Origin: CAWHMS01 sp963830495
GTDB lineage: Bacteria; Actinomycetota; Actinomycetes; Propionibacteriales; Nocardioidaceae
Assembly: GCA_963830495.1 (NCBI GenBank)
Contig: CAWHMS010000003.1
Coordinates: 62,001 to 126,000 of the forward strand
DNA: 64,000 bases
Direction: 5' to 3'
The translations under genes and the position numbers were made by a program. The notes below the pieces were generated by a model. That model saw only the letters and a list, made by a program, of their open reading frames with translations. It did not search any database and was not told the DNA's origin. Below are positions 1-10,922 of the stretch, in pieces (the stretch's first letter is position 1; each line of letters begins with the position of its first letter).

Positions 1-123
1 GGCCCCATTGGGTCCGAGCAGTCCGAGCACGGTGCCCGGAGGCACGGCGAGGTCGATGCCGCCAAGGGCCGTCGTCTCGCCGAAGAGCTTGACCAGGCCC
101 TCGACTTCGATCGCGTGGTTCAT
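1..123 (-). CDS. ABC transporter ATP-binding protein, N-terminal fragment (DrrA-like)
   Basis: This is the first 41 codons of an ABC ATPase; the rest lies beyond the left edge. The visible protein begins MNHAIEVEGLVKLFG and ends in GLLGPNGA, the start of a Walker A P-loop. Spacing and wording fit the drug-export DrrA/CcmA type of nucleotide-binding subunit, which normally pairs with an ABC-2 permease. The start is supported by an AGGAGA ribosome site about 7 bases upstream and by a MerR-type promoter at 159-189. The substrate cannot be judged from this fragment. Confidence 0.8.
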   Translation of the reverse strand, partial: MNHAIEVEGLVKLFGETTALGGIDLAVPPGTVLGLLGPNGA

Positions 124-158
124 CTGGAGTTCTCTCCTTGTGGGTACGTCGTCTGTCG

Positions 159-189
159 ACGCTATGACTTCAACGCTCCTTGAGGTCAA
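159..189 (-). promoter_or_regulatory. MerR-type promoter and operator upstream of the ABC gene
   Basis: Read on the minus strand there is a -35 TTGACC (184-189) and a -10-like TAGCGT (159-164), separated by 19 bp. An imperfect dyad (CCTCAAGG / GTTGAAGT) fills the spacer. Overlong spacers containing a dyad are the known signature of MerR-family controlled promoters. The ABC gene starts 36 bases downstream. No MerR gene is visible in this window, so the regulator would be to the left or elsewhere. Confidence 0.45.
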
Positions 190-204
190 GGATGTCGAAG
201 CAGC

Positions 205-801
205 TCCGGTGTCTCTAGAACGAATCCGACCACCGCCAGGACGAAAAGTCATCGGTTTTTGCGTGGCCGAATCGTTCGGCGGTGCATCTGCGCGCCGACG
301 TGCAACGGAAGGAGGTCGTCGTCGACCAACACGAGCGAGATCCCGGTAAGCGGGATCAGCACGAGGCAGAGATACAGAGCACGCTCCGTCCAGGTGGCAA
401 CCTTCCGCTCCAACGGCGAGAGTGCCTCCGTCCACGGTGGCAGCGGGGTGAAGCGGCGCCACGCCAACCGGGTGAGAGCAGGCATCAAAATGGCGACACC
501 CAGCAGCGCATGCACCGTCAGCAGCCGATCGTCGCCCTCCTGAAGACCGAAGGCGATGTCGTCGTCACCACCTCGACCACGACCACGACCGGACTCGCCA
601 CTCCTCGCGACCACGCCCACGGCCCGAGTCCTCGAGCAGGTATCCCACCGTGAACTGAGCGACCAGAGCCAGCACGGTGAGCCAGTGCAGACTCTTCGAC
701 ACAGGGCCATAGCCGGCGTCATGTAGCCGCTGACAGCCGCCGCCCCTGAAGCGGCTGCCAGCATCGTGCTTGACGCGGAGGCTAGAAGACGCGATTGGCA
801 A
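205..801 (-). pseudogene. Cytochrome b561-like membrane protein, decayed
   Basis: Three reading frames together spell a cytochrome b561 (di-haem membrane electron carrier). The first frame (about 715-600) has YGPVSKSLHWLTVLALVAQF and GYLLED. A second frame (about 620-285) has LLTVHALLGVAILM, LARRAW-type loop residues, TERALYLCLVLIPLTGISLVL and PLHVGAQ. A third (248-205) has LFVLAVVGFVLE, the expected last helix. The first break lies in a low-complexity Gly/Arg-coding stretch near 590-620 and the second near 285. Two breaks and a missing C-terminal tail argue for a pseudogene; sequence error at the first break is possible. Confidence 0.65.
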
Positions 802-1776
802 TCTCTGCCGGTGCCAACAACAACTCCTTCAGCTCGTCATCGACCTTCAAGGCCGTCAGGTGTGCTCCCGCCATCTCCAACGACGTGCAGTACTCGTTGA
901 CGTAGCTGCGGAAGACGGAGATGCCTCTGTCGGCAAGCCGCCTGTGGGCAATGCCGTACAGCAGGTACAACTCGCTGATCGGTGTGCCGCCGAGGCCGTT
1001 GACCATCAGCGCAATCTCGTCTCCGGACTCAACGGCAGGTCAGGCACAACTGCATTGAGCAGGATGTCGACGATCTCGTCAGCGGAAGCGAGCTTGGTCC
1101 GCTCGCGGCCGGGCTCGCCGTGTATGCCGATACCGATCTCCATCTCGTCGTCGGCGATCTCGAATAGCGGTGTCCCACGGACAGGAGGAGTGCACGAGCT
1201 CAGCGCGATGCCCATCGTCCGCACGTTGGCAATGACCTTCTCGCCAATCCGTACCAGCTCATCGAGATTTGCGCCGTTCTCCGACGCGGCCCCGGTCGCC
1301 TTGATGACGAAGAAATTACCCGCCACACCTCGGCGTCCCACGGTCCAGGTGGAGTCCTTGACCGCAACATCGTCGTTCACGAGCAGGGCGCCAATCTTCA
1401 TCCCCTCGGCTTCACACATCTCCTTGGCCATCTCCCAGGCCGTTCGGTCACCCGTGTAGTTGTTGATGATGTGCAGGATGCCCTTCGGGGAGTAGAGCAA
1501 CTTGGTCGTCTCGTACACGAACTCGACGGGTGGTCCGGCGAAGACGTCTCCCGGGCATGCACCATCGAGCATGCCAGGACCGACGATCATCGTGTGCGCC
1601 GGCTCATGTCCTGACCCGGAGCCCTGAATGATGCTGACCTTGTCGTTCTTCGGGATGTCGGCACGGTAGATCAGGTTGTACTTGGGCTCGTACTTCAGTG
1701 TCCCGCCGCTAGCGAGCTCGATGCCGGTTAGCATCTCCGCAACGAAATCGCGCGGGTCGTTGACGAACTTCTTCAC
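782..1776 (-). pseudogene. dhaK: Dihydroxyacetone kinase subunit DhaK, one frameshift
   Basis: DhaK binds dihydroxyacetone (or a related ketose such as erythrulose) covalently through a histidine and is phosphorylated with the help of DhaL. The first frame (1776-1006) holds nearly the whole substrate domain, including GSGSGHEPAH and the EIGIGIHGEPG motif with the expected substrate-binding His near residue 217. It runs out of frame at LPLS. The rest (GDEIALMVNGLGG to the C-terminus, ending at 782) follows in another frame. One missing base near 1030 explains the break; restoring it gives LPLSSGDE, as in the family. The GTG start overlaps the dhaL stop by 4 bp and has AGGAGA upstream. It may be intact if the base is a sequencing error. 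No DhaM gene is nearby. Confidence 0.8.
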
Positions 1777-2441
1777 GCCTCGGTCTCCTCTTCCGTGTGT
1801 GCTTCGCGCCAAGCGGCGCTGATTGCTTGCAGTATCACGCCCACCGCGGTGGCCCCCGCATCCACGGAGTCGCGGCTGCGCTCGCCCGTATAGGCCGCTC
1901 GGCCGCGCAATGCGAGCATGCCCAGGGTTCCCTCGGCGGCCTTGACCGCTACGTCCGCGGCGTCTTGGATGGCGGCGATTCCGTTGTGGTCAGCATCGGC
2001 CGCCAGGCTCTCTTCGAGGCTATCCACCGCGGGAACAAGGGAGTCGAGCAGTGTCTTGTCTCCGAGTGACGCCTCACCGCGTTGCTTGATTCCATCTATG
2101 GCGGCATGCAGTACGTCGATGAGTTCCGCCGACGTCAACTCCGTCTTGTCGCCTGCAGCAGCAGCGGAGCGAAGGAACGCCGTCCCCCAGATCGGGCCGC
2201 TCACGCCGCCGACTTTGCCGGCGATGACGAATCCGACCCGCTTGAGAATCGCGCCAATACTGCTGCGGTCGAACGTCTCGTAGTCGGCGAGCACCACTTC
2301 GAACCCGTTCCTCAGCGAGTAGCCGAAGTCGCCGTCGCCGACGACTGCGTCGAGCTGGGCGAAATAGTCTGCGTTGTCGACGATCGTCTCGGCCATCGTC
2401 TTGATGACGAGGTCGACCTCATCGAGCGCAGTGCGTGCCAT
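1773..2441 (-). CDS. dhaL: Dihydroxyacetone kinase subunit DhaL
   Basis: 222-residue ADP/ATP-binding subunit of a dihydroxyacetone-type kinase. The Mg-nucleotide aspartates are D31, D36 and D38 in AVVGDGDFGYSL; most DhaL proteins have His or Thr where this one has Phe39, so it belongs to a variant branch. KVGGVSGPIWGTAFLR and the C-terminal AYTGERSRDSVDAGATAVG loop are typical. GGAGG precedes the ATG. It sits 44 bp after the HAD gene and overlaps dhaK by 4 bp. Without DhaM the phosphate donor is uncertain: either a PTS protein encoded elsewhere or ATP, as in the erythrulose kinases. The true sugar is not shown by sequence. Confidence 0.88.
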   Translation of the reverse strand: MARTALDEVDLVIKTMAETIVDNADYFAQLDAVVGDGDFGYSLRNGFEVVLADYETFDRSSIGAILKRVGFVIAGKVGGVSGPIWGTAFLRSAAAAGDKTELTSAELIDVLHAAIDGIKQRGEASLGDKTLLDSLVPAVDSLEESLAADADHNGIAAIQDAADVAVKAAEGTLGMLALRGRAAYTGERSRDSVDAGATAVGVILQAISAAWREAHTEEETEA

Positions 2442-2485
2442 ACCAACCTCCTCCGATTCCTGTGGTCTGATCCCTGTGTCGCACA

Positions 2486-3259
2486 TCAGGGCGCGAGGCA
2501 AAGAACCAGATCCGCCAACGTGATGTAGTTGCCGGGGGTAGCAGAACCACGGTTGGCGATGACGCGCGTTCGCTCCCCATCCGGGTCGCCCAAGGACGAG
2601 ACGACCAGGATCGCTTCGCTGTTGTCCTCCTCCTCTGTGTATCCGTTGATCGTCATCACGCAGCGCAAACCGGCGGACACGGCCGCCAGCAGGCCGTTGC
2701 GCGAGTCCTCGATCACCAGCGCCTCCGCTGGGGACGCCTGGAGGCTCTCCAAGGCAAGTAGGTAGATGTCCGGTGCCGGCTTCTTGGCGGCGACCACGTC
2801 TCCCGCCAGCACCACGAAGCGCGCGGCGCGCTCGGGACCGGCAGCGCGCCGCAGGATGGCGCGCACCGACGGTTCGGCTGACGTGGATGCGACCGCAAGC
2901 TCCCAACCACTGTCCTGGGCCTCGGCGATGATCCGCTTGATGCCGGGCCGGGTCGGTAGCAGTCCTCCGGCGACCATGTTGGTGTAGATGGCGGTCTTGC
3001 GCCGGTGCCACTTGGCCAGCACGTCGGCCTGATCCGCACGGCTCTCCGGGAGTCCATTCTTTCGAGCGAACTCAGGCGTGAGCTCAGTGGCCATCCGCTC
3101 CTTGCCGCCCGCAGTCTTGAGCTTCTCCGCGTAGACCGCCTCCGACCACTCGACCGGCAACCCGAACTCAGCAAACGTCCGGTTGAACGCGACACGATGA
3201 CCATCACGCTCCGTGTCAGCGAGCACGCCGTCGCAGTCGAAGATGAGTGCCTTCACCAT
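2486..3259 (-). CDS. HAD-superfamily phosphatase, CbbY/beta-phosphoglucomutase-like
   Basis: 257-residue cytoplasmic HAD hydrolase. Motif I is FDCDGVLADTE with nucleophile D8 and D10; motif II is the STSAEPS region; motif III is AAKKPAPDIY; motif IV is VIEDSRNG. The helical cap lies between motifs I and II (about residues 17-90). Such enzymes remove phosphate from, or isomerise, small sugar phosphates. It overlaps the end of the aldolase gene by 7 bp and is followed by dhaL, so it probably works on an intermediate of the same sugar route. The substrate is not predictable. Confidence 0.85.
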   Translation of the reverse strand: MVKALIFDCDGVLADTERDGHRVAFNRTFAEFGLPVEWSEAVYAEKLKTAGGKERMATELTPEFARKNGLPESRADQADVLAKWHRRKTAIYTNMVAGGLLPTRPGIKRIIAEAQDSGWELAVASTSAEPSVRAILRRAAGPERAARFVVLAGDVVAAKKPAPDIYLLALESLQASPAEALVIEDSRNGLLAAVSAGLRCVMTINGYTEEEDNSEAILVVSSLGDPDGERTRVIANRGSATPGNYITLADLVLCLAP

Positions 3260-4107
3260 GAACGACCCTCGCTGCCAAAGAGTCGGATGTGTTCCCGGGT
3301 CATCTCCATCACCGCCTCGCGTTGCACGCGAAACTGCGACGGCGGGTCGTACTTGCCCGGGTTGTCGGTCATGAAGTCGTAGCCAGACTGCATCAGTCGG
3401 ATCTTCAACGCCGTCGAGATGTTCACCTTGGCGCAGCCACGTGAGATCAGGTCATTGAACTGCTCGGGGGTCATCCCAGTGCCTCCGTGCAGGGCGACTG
3501 GAATCCCTGTCGCCTCCACGATGTCCGTGACTCGCTGGCTGTCGAGCTTGGGAGCGCGTTGGTACATGCCGTGGGCATTCCCGATGGCGGGCGCGAACAC
3601 GTCAACGCCGGTGGCCTTGATGAAGTCGATGGCTGTCTCGAGTGATGGTTCGGACTCGACCTGCTCGTCGCCGATGTCCTCGACTCGCTTGAACCCCTCG
3701 ATCTCTCCCTCGACCAGCGCTCCGTACGGTCGCGCCTCAGCCACGACATCCGCACACTGCCTCTTGTTCTCCTCGACGCTGAGGTGCGAGGCGTCGAAGA
3801 GCACGGAGTTCCAGCCCTTCGCGAGGCACAGGCTTATCGTCTCGCGCTCGGGGCAATGGTCGAGGTGCAGGGCGACAGGCACCTCGATGATGTCCGTCAT
3901 GGCGCGCCACATCGCAAAGAGAACGTCCGCGCCAAGTGACTTCACGGTTTTGACGGAAGTCTGCACAATCAGCGGGGACCGCAACTCTTCTGCCGCAGCG
4001 AGCACAGCCTCCATGCTGAGGTCGTTGACAATGTTGATGGCCGCAACGCCGTACCGCTCATCGAAGGCGCGGGCGAGAATGTCCTGGGTGGGGACAACGG
4101 GCATCAT
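3253..4107 (-). CDS. Class II fructose-bisphosphate/ketose-bisphosphate aldolase family
   Basis: 284-residue zinc-dependent aldolase. Catalytic Asp83 and zinc His84 are in HLDHCPE, zinc His179 in GNAHGMY and His207 in ALHGGTGM, so the metal site is complete. The family (FbaA, GatY/KbaY, IolJ) cleaves a ketose mono- or bisphosphate into dihydroxyacetone phosphate and an aldehyde. Context of a SorC regulator, a HAD and DhaKL makes a dedicated catabolic aldolase more likely than the central glycolytic one. The start chosen gives an ATGA overlap with the regulator and has GGAGG upstream; the second Met at 4104 is an alternative. Confidence 0.88.
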   Translation of the reverse strand: MMPVVPTQDILARAFDERYGVAAINIVNDLSMEAVLAAAEELRSPLIVQTSVKTVKSLGADVLFAMWRAMTDIIEVPVALHLDHCPERETISLCLAKGWNSVLFDASHLSVEENKRQCADVVAEARPYGALVEGEIEGFKRVEDIGDEQVESEPSLETAIDFIKATGVDVFAPAIGNAHGMYQRAPKLDSQRVTDIVEATGIPVALHGGTGMTPEQFNDLISRGCAKVNISTALKIRLMQSGYDFMTDNPGKYDPPSQFRVQREAVMEMTREHIRLFGSEGRSW

Positions 4108-5069
4108 CTGCCTCCTGTCTGGGCAAGGTCGAGGACCTTGTGTCCGTTCGATTCGTCCACGATGAGGACGTCGACGATGCCGGCGCGCAGCACGCCGAGG
4201 ATCGCGTGCGGCTTCTCCGCACCACACACCACTGCAACAACCGTGGGTATGGATCGCAGGTCGTCGATGGACAGGCCGATGAGCCGACTGCTGTGGGGTG
4301 CGAGGATGTGCTCGCCGTTGGTATCCACGTAGTTGCCGAGTACATCGCCGACGGCTCCCTGGCGGCGCAGAGTGCGGATCTCCGCTCTTGTCAGGCAACC
4401 GCTCCTGACCATGGTGCAGTCATCGTCCGTACCTCCCACGCCGACCAGGGCGATGTCGGCACCGGCCGCGACCCTGAGTGCGTGCCGAACCGCGTCCTGC
4501 TGAAGCAGTCGATCGCGGACGTCGGCGCTCTCCACATAGGCGGGTGCGTAGAGACTTTCGGCGCGCCCGCTGCATCGCTGCGCAAGTGAGCGACAGGTCT
4601 CGTTGGGGTTGGTCGGCGCGTCGACGCGGGGGGACCCACCCATCGCGCTTGCGAATACGCAATCGATCGCTGCAGCTGGGCGGAAGTGACGTGGAACAGC
4701 TCCTGTGTCTCGGCCATGGCTGACCGCGACTACGCTGCCGTTCCCCAAGAGGTGCTCTAGGTAGCCCGCCGCGCGGCGCGCGACGAGCGCACGTTGTTCG
4801 TCCGGGTCCGAAACGCCCGGACTGATGATTGCCGCCTTCAGGCCGAACCCTTCAACGAATTTGTGCTCGAGGTCGAGGTCAAGTCCCATGGGCACTTCGA
4901 TGTGAACTTCGACAACGCCCGTCGCTCGCGCTCTGTCCAGGAGCCGCTGGACCTTCGGGCGCGACAGGCCGAACTCGGCCGCGATCTCGCTCTGGGTCCG
5001 GCGGTCGATGTACCACCGGCGCGCGACGCGGGCCAACAACTCGTGCTCTTCCCGATCAAGATCGACCAT
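4104..5069 (-). CDS. SorC/DeoR-type sugar-binding transcriptional regulator
   Basis: 321 residues, the usual size of the SorC family. An N-terminal helix-turn-helix (about residues 20-60, RRTQSEIAAEFGLSRPKVQRLL) is followed by a sugar-phosphate-binding domain of NagB/RpiA fold. It heads the aldolase-HAD-DhaL-DhaK operon and overlaps the aldolase start. Two 14-bp palindromes lie 19-50 bp upstream of its start, so autoregulation is likely. SorC proteins usually respond to a phosphorylated intermediate of the pathway they control. The start at 5069 was preferred over a longer reading that would begin inside the operator. Confidence 0.88.
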   Translation of the reverse strand: MVDLDREEHELLARVARRWYIDRRTQSEIAAEFGLSRPKVQRLLDRARATGVVEVHIEVPMGLDLDLEHKFVEGFGLKAAIISPGVSDPDEQRALVARRAAGYLEHLLGNGSVVAVSHGRDTGAVPRHFRPAAAIDCVFASAMGGSPRVDAPTNPNETCRSLAQRCSGRAESLYAPAYVESADVRDRLLQQDAVRHALRVAAGADIALVGVGGTDDDCTMVRSGCLTRAEIRTLRRQGAVGDVLGNYVDTNGEHILAPHSSRLIGLSIDDLRSIPTVVAVVCGAEKPHAILGVLRAGIVDVLIVDESNGHKVLDLAQTGGR

Positions 5070-5087
5070 CGCGAACCTTCTGCCGAC

Positions 5088-5119
5088 TGAGCAGATGCTC
5101 AGCTCTGTGCAGATGCTCA
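5088..5119. promoter_or_regulatory. Paired palindromic operators of the SorC operon
   Basis: TGAGCAGATGCTCA at 5088-5101 is a perfect inverted repeat around two bases. TGTGCAGATGCTCA at 5106-5119 is a one-mismatch copy starting 18 bp away. The pair lies between the proposed promoter and the regulator start, the place expected for a repressor that blocks transcription. Confidence 0.55.
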
Positions 5120-5148
5120 CGCTAGCAGGAGTGGCGTTGCCGTGCAGG

Positions 5149-5177
5149 AATGTTCTCGGGCCAGGCGAGTTCGTCAA
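5149..5177 (-). promoter_or_regulatory. Putative promoter of the SorC operon
   Basis: On the minus strand, TTGACG (5172-5177) and AACATT (5149-5154) are separated by 17 bp. A start site would fall near 5142, placing the operator pair about 23-54 bases downstream. The -10 match is weak. The rest of the 5070-5373 gap shows no gene. Confidence 0.35.
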
Positions 5178-5373
5178 CGCCGGAGGCCGTCTTCGAAGGC
5201 GGTGATCGGAATGAGTCGACTCTGGAGATCAGGAGGTTTGCGCGAACTGTCACACCCTGGAGCAAATGTTACGAGTGTCAGGTGACCGACGTCGTGGTCG
5301 ACGGTCAACCTTCGACAACGCACGCAGGCCCGGGCCAGGCAGAAGTGCCGACTGCCAGGCTCTTCGCGGTGGG

Positions 5374-5445
5374 TGGGCGCAGCAGGGATCGAACCTGCGA
5401 CCACCTCCTTGTAAGGGAGGTGCTCTACCGCTGAGCTATACGCCC
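5374..5445 (-). tRNA. tRNA-Val (anticodon TAC)
   Basis: A complete 72-nt cloverleaf on the minus strand. The acceptor GGGCGTA pairs with TGCGCCC (one G-T pair). The anticodon stem CCTCC/GGAGG encloses loop CTTACAA, giving anticodon TAC for GUA codons. The T-arm is GCAGG-TTCGATC-CCTGC. The discriminator is A and CCA is not encoded (the next bases are CCC). The 214 bases from here to the peroxiredoxin gene show nothing further. Confidence 0.95.
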
Positions 5446-5660
5446 CAGAGCGGCGCCAAGCCTAACGCCAGGGTCCGGAGCCGACCAAGCCAGCCAGCGG
5501 CCCGCGCTAGCACCACAAGAAGGTGGCCGCCAGCGTCTCGGTTCGCCGGCGACCACCGAGCCCATCGAACACCCCGCCGGCCGGGCTGGCACCGGTTTCA
5601 GCCAAAGTCACATCGAACCGCGGACAACTCGTTCGAGATCCGTGACGCACCGTCACAGCA

Positions 5661-6122
5661 CTAGTCGAGTTCTGCCAGCACCCGGCGGTAGTCGTCGAGG
5701 TTCCGGGCCTGCGGGATCTCGTTCTCGACGTACCAGCGCAGTACGCCGTGCTTGTCGATGATGAACGTCGCCCGGCCCGAGCAGCCGACCTTCTCGTTGA
5801 AGATCCCGTACGCCGACGACACCGACCCGTGCGGCCAGTGATCGCTCAGCAGGCTGAAGGAGTAGCCGTCCCGATCGGCGAATGCCCGCAGCGAGTGCAT
5901 GTGATCGCAGGACACCGCGAGCAGCACTGTCCGCTCGTCATCGAAGTCCGCGATCTGGTCACGGATCTGGCACAGCTCCCCGGTGCAGACGCTGCTGAAC
6001 GCGAACGGGAAGAACACCAGCACGACAGCCTTCTCGCCGCGGAAGTCCGCGAGCGAGACCTCCTCGCCGTGCTGGTTCCTGAGCGTGAAGTCGGGTGCCG
6101 GCTGGCCGATCTCGAGTGTCAT
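5661..6122 (-). CDS. ahpE: AhpE-type peroxiredoxin
   Basis: 153 residues, the length of mycobacterial AhpE. It reduces hydrogen peroxide, organic peroxides or peroxynitrite in the cytoplasm. The peroxidatic cysteine is Cys46 in FFPFAFSSVCTGEL, where Pro39, Ser43 and Cys46 form the P-xxx-T/S-xx-C motif; Cys51 follows. The position next to DUF3052 and aceE matches the order recalled around Rv2238c-Rv2241 in M. tuberculosis, with the phosphotransferase gene inserted between. GAGAGGA precedes the ATG. Confidence 0.92.
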   Translation of the reverse strand: MTLEIGQPAPDFTLRNQHGEEVSLADFRGEKAVVLVFFPFAFSSVCTGELCQIRDQIADFDDERTVLLAVSCDHMHSLRAFADRDGYSFSLLSDHWPHGSVSSAYGIFNEKVGCSGRATFIIDKHGVLRWYVENEIPQARNLDDYRRVLAELD

Positions 6123-6216
6123 GGTGTCCTCTCGGGCGCGTGATCCGCTCCTTCCGATCCTGCCATCTGTCGTGAGACGGTCGACCGGGGATGCACGAGT
6201 ACGCCGACCGCGCCTT

Positions 6217-7188
6217 TCACCACACCTCTGACTCCAGCGCAATGCGCGCCTGGCCGACCCACCAGTCCAAGTCGGCTTGCTCGCGCTCCCGGATCACCGG
6301 GTCGGGATTGTCGACGGCGTCGAACGCCTTGTTCCACCCAAGCCAGACCAGACCCGAGAGGAGGGCGAGACGCATCGCGTCATCGTCGTACGTCGCTCCG
6401 GCCACCTCGCGGTAGTCCGCGAGCATCGCCTCGCGAGATGCGTCGACCACCGAGGCGCAGCCCGCGATGAAGCGAGACACATCGAGCGCCGCAGGCGCGC
6501 GAGCCGGCATCGCCCAGTCGACCAGGACGACCCGATCGGCCTCGAGAGCGAGATTGACGGTTGCCAGATCACCGTGCACCAGCGTCGATGTTCGGCGTTC
6601 GAGCGCGGCGACCAGCGGCTCCGGTTCGGTCAGCAGCCCCATCACCGCGTCGGCAACCCTCGGCTCGACGCGGTCCGCGAAGATGTCCCAGCCACGCACA
6701 CACGCGAGCGCCAAGGGGTTGCCCTGAGACGCCGGCGCTGCCATCTGGTCCGGGGCGAAAACGGCGAGGTGTCGGTCGAGAGGAGTCAGGTCGGCGGGCG
6801 CGTTGTCATGGAACCTGCGGTGCACCCCACTGATGGCAGTCAGGATGCGACGGCACTGCGCTCGGGTCAGTCGGTCCTCCCAGGTGAGCACGGCGCTGCC
6901 CAGATCATTCATGACCAGTACGTCGACACCGTCCTCCCGCCAGCCGTCGACCACGGCATGCGCGGCTGGGTGCGGCAACTGGTCGAGAATGCCCGCGGAC
7001 CACAGCCGCAGCTCATGCGACGAGTCCGCGCCGATCAGCTGCATGAAGAAGTCGTCGGCCGGGGCCACCCGCTTGACGACCAGACGCTGACCGTCCGGCA
7101 TCAACACCCGCTCGACGGAGGCGCCAGACTTGCCGACCTCGCCGATCGGGATCCGCTCCACGGCGGCGCCCAGATCGATCCTTGCCAC
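6217..7188 (-). CDS. Aminoglycoside phosphotransferase (APH) family kinase-like protein
   Basis: 323 residues of the choline-kinase/APH fold. The catalytic loop is VHGDLATVNL with H205, D207 and N212, and the metal Asp224 is in VLVDWAMP. The N-lobe lysine is in LVVKRVAPADDF. The family phosphorylates small molecules (aminoglycosides, choline, fructosamines and others); sequence does not give the substrate, and drug resistance should not be assumed. It stands between ahpE and the DUF3052 gene on the same strand. Confidence 0.8.
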   Translation of the reverse strand: MARIDLGAAVERIPIGEVGKSGASVERVLMPDGQRLVVKRVAPADDFFMQLIGADSSHELRLWSAGILDQLPHPAAHAVVDGWREDGVDVLVMNDLGSAVLTWEDRLTRAQCRRILTAISGVHRRFHDNAPADLTPLDRHLAVFAPDQMAAPASQGNPLALACVRGWDIFADRVEPRVADAVMGLLTEPEPLVAALERRTSTLVHGDLATVNLALEADRVVLVDWAMPARAPAALDVSRFIAGCASVVDASREAMLADYREVAGATYDDDAMRLALLSGLVWLGWNKAFDAVDNPDPVIREREQADLDWWVGQARIALESEVW

Positions 7189-7234
7189 AGGAGAAACCTA
7201 GCGATGCGTCGGCACCGTCAGGCTGAGACTCGGG

Positions 7235-7669
7235 TCAGCGGCGGGCTGAGCGCGCGGACTTGGGCGAGACGAGCTTCGTCGCGGACCAGTCCGGACCGGC
7301 AGCGACCGACGTGGTCGTGGACAGGCCGGCGGTGGGAGCGGCCTCGGAGATGTCGCTCGCGTCGACGTAGTTGGGTCGGCCGACCTTCGGGGTGAGCAGC
7401 CAGATGTGCCCGCCCTCGGCGAGATCCGTCAGTGAGTCGACCAGGCCATCCACCAGGTCGCCGTCCTCGGCTCGCCACCAGAGCACCACCGCGTCGACCA
7501 CGTCGCCGTACTCGTCGTCGACCAGTGCCGATCCGAGGACGGCCTCGATGCCGGAGCGCAGATCCTTGTCGACGTCGTCGTCCCATCCCAGCTCCTGCAC
7601 CACCATGCCGGGCTTGAGACCGAACCGACTGGCCGGTCCGTTGGCCGCGTCATCCGCGGTCGCGCTCAC
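7235..7669 (-). CDS. DUF3052 family protein
   Basis: 144 residues of unknown function, divergent from aceE. The conserved core FGLKPGMVVQELGWDDDVD is followed by a DLAEGGHIWLLTPKVGR segment typical of DUF3052. This gene is found beside aceE in many actinobacteria, suggesting a link with pyruvate dehydrogenase or lipid supply, but no activity is known to me. The GTG start is preceded by a strong AGGAGG. A Ser/Lys/Arg-rich tail (SATKLVSPKSARSARR) ends the protein. Confidence 0.82.
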   Translation of the reverse strand: MSATADDAANGPASRFGLKPGMVVQELGWDDDVDKDLRSGIEAVLGSALVDDEYGDVVDAVVLWWRAEDGDLVDGLVDSLTDLAEGGHIWLLTPKVGRPNYVDASDISEAAPTAGLSTTTSVAAGPDWSATKLVSPKSARSARR

Positions 7670-7886
7670 ACAATCCTCCTCGTCGACGGAGGCACCCCTG
7701 TGCCTTGGTCGCAGGGTAGTCCACCGTGATCCGCCTGGCATGGCAAGTCCTTCGGAAATCTCATGGCCTGACTACGCTGAAGATGAACCCGTGTGCGGAC
7801 AGTGGGAAGATGCAGAGAGCGCCCACGACCCGGGTATCCGATGCCGACAACCGCACCGGCTGCTCCCGACTGACGAAGAGGACACC

Positions 7887-10652
<2,766 letters not shown>

Positions 10653-10737
10653 CCCGACGTCGGGAGTCGCAGCCTCGAGCGCTCCATGAGGTTCGCTCGG
10701 ATTGGCCTGCCGTTGGCCGCCGGGTTTCGGATCCCGT

Positions 10738-10811
10738 TGTCGAACGTCGAGCGGCAGCAAACGGTTGGAACTGCCCACGTGAGGTCGCATTTTGCTGCCG
10801 GTCGTGCGACA
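10738..10811 (+). repeat. Long imperfect inverted repeat downstream of aceE
   Basis: CGGCAGCAAA at 10752-10761 is exactly complementary to TTTGCTGCCG at 10791-10800. The outer parts also pair imperfectly (TGTCG at 10738 with CGACA at 10807-10811). The hairpin would span 74 nt with a 29-nt loop. It could end aceE transcription although it lies 85 bases after the stop codon and has no T-run. It may instead be a remnant of a small mobile element. Confidence 0.45.
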
Positions 10812-10922
10812 GGGCACGTCCCCTTCTCCAGCAGGGCCACTGGCACCACATCTCCACCGGAGCCGGCGGTGCGACGCCGATGGGACCTGCGCCTGTGGAT
10901 GGCCACCCAGGCGAAGAGCTCG

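Noticed and set aside
6217..7188. Aminoglycoside resistance gene
   Set aside because: Only the general APH fold is supported; the position in a housekeeping block argues against a resistance role.
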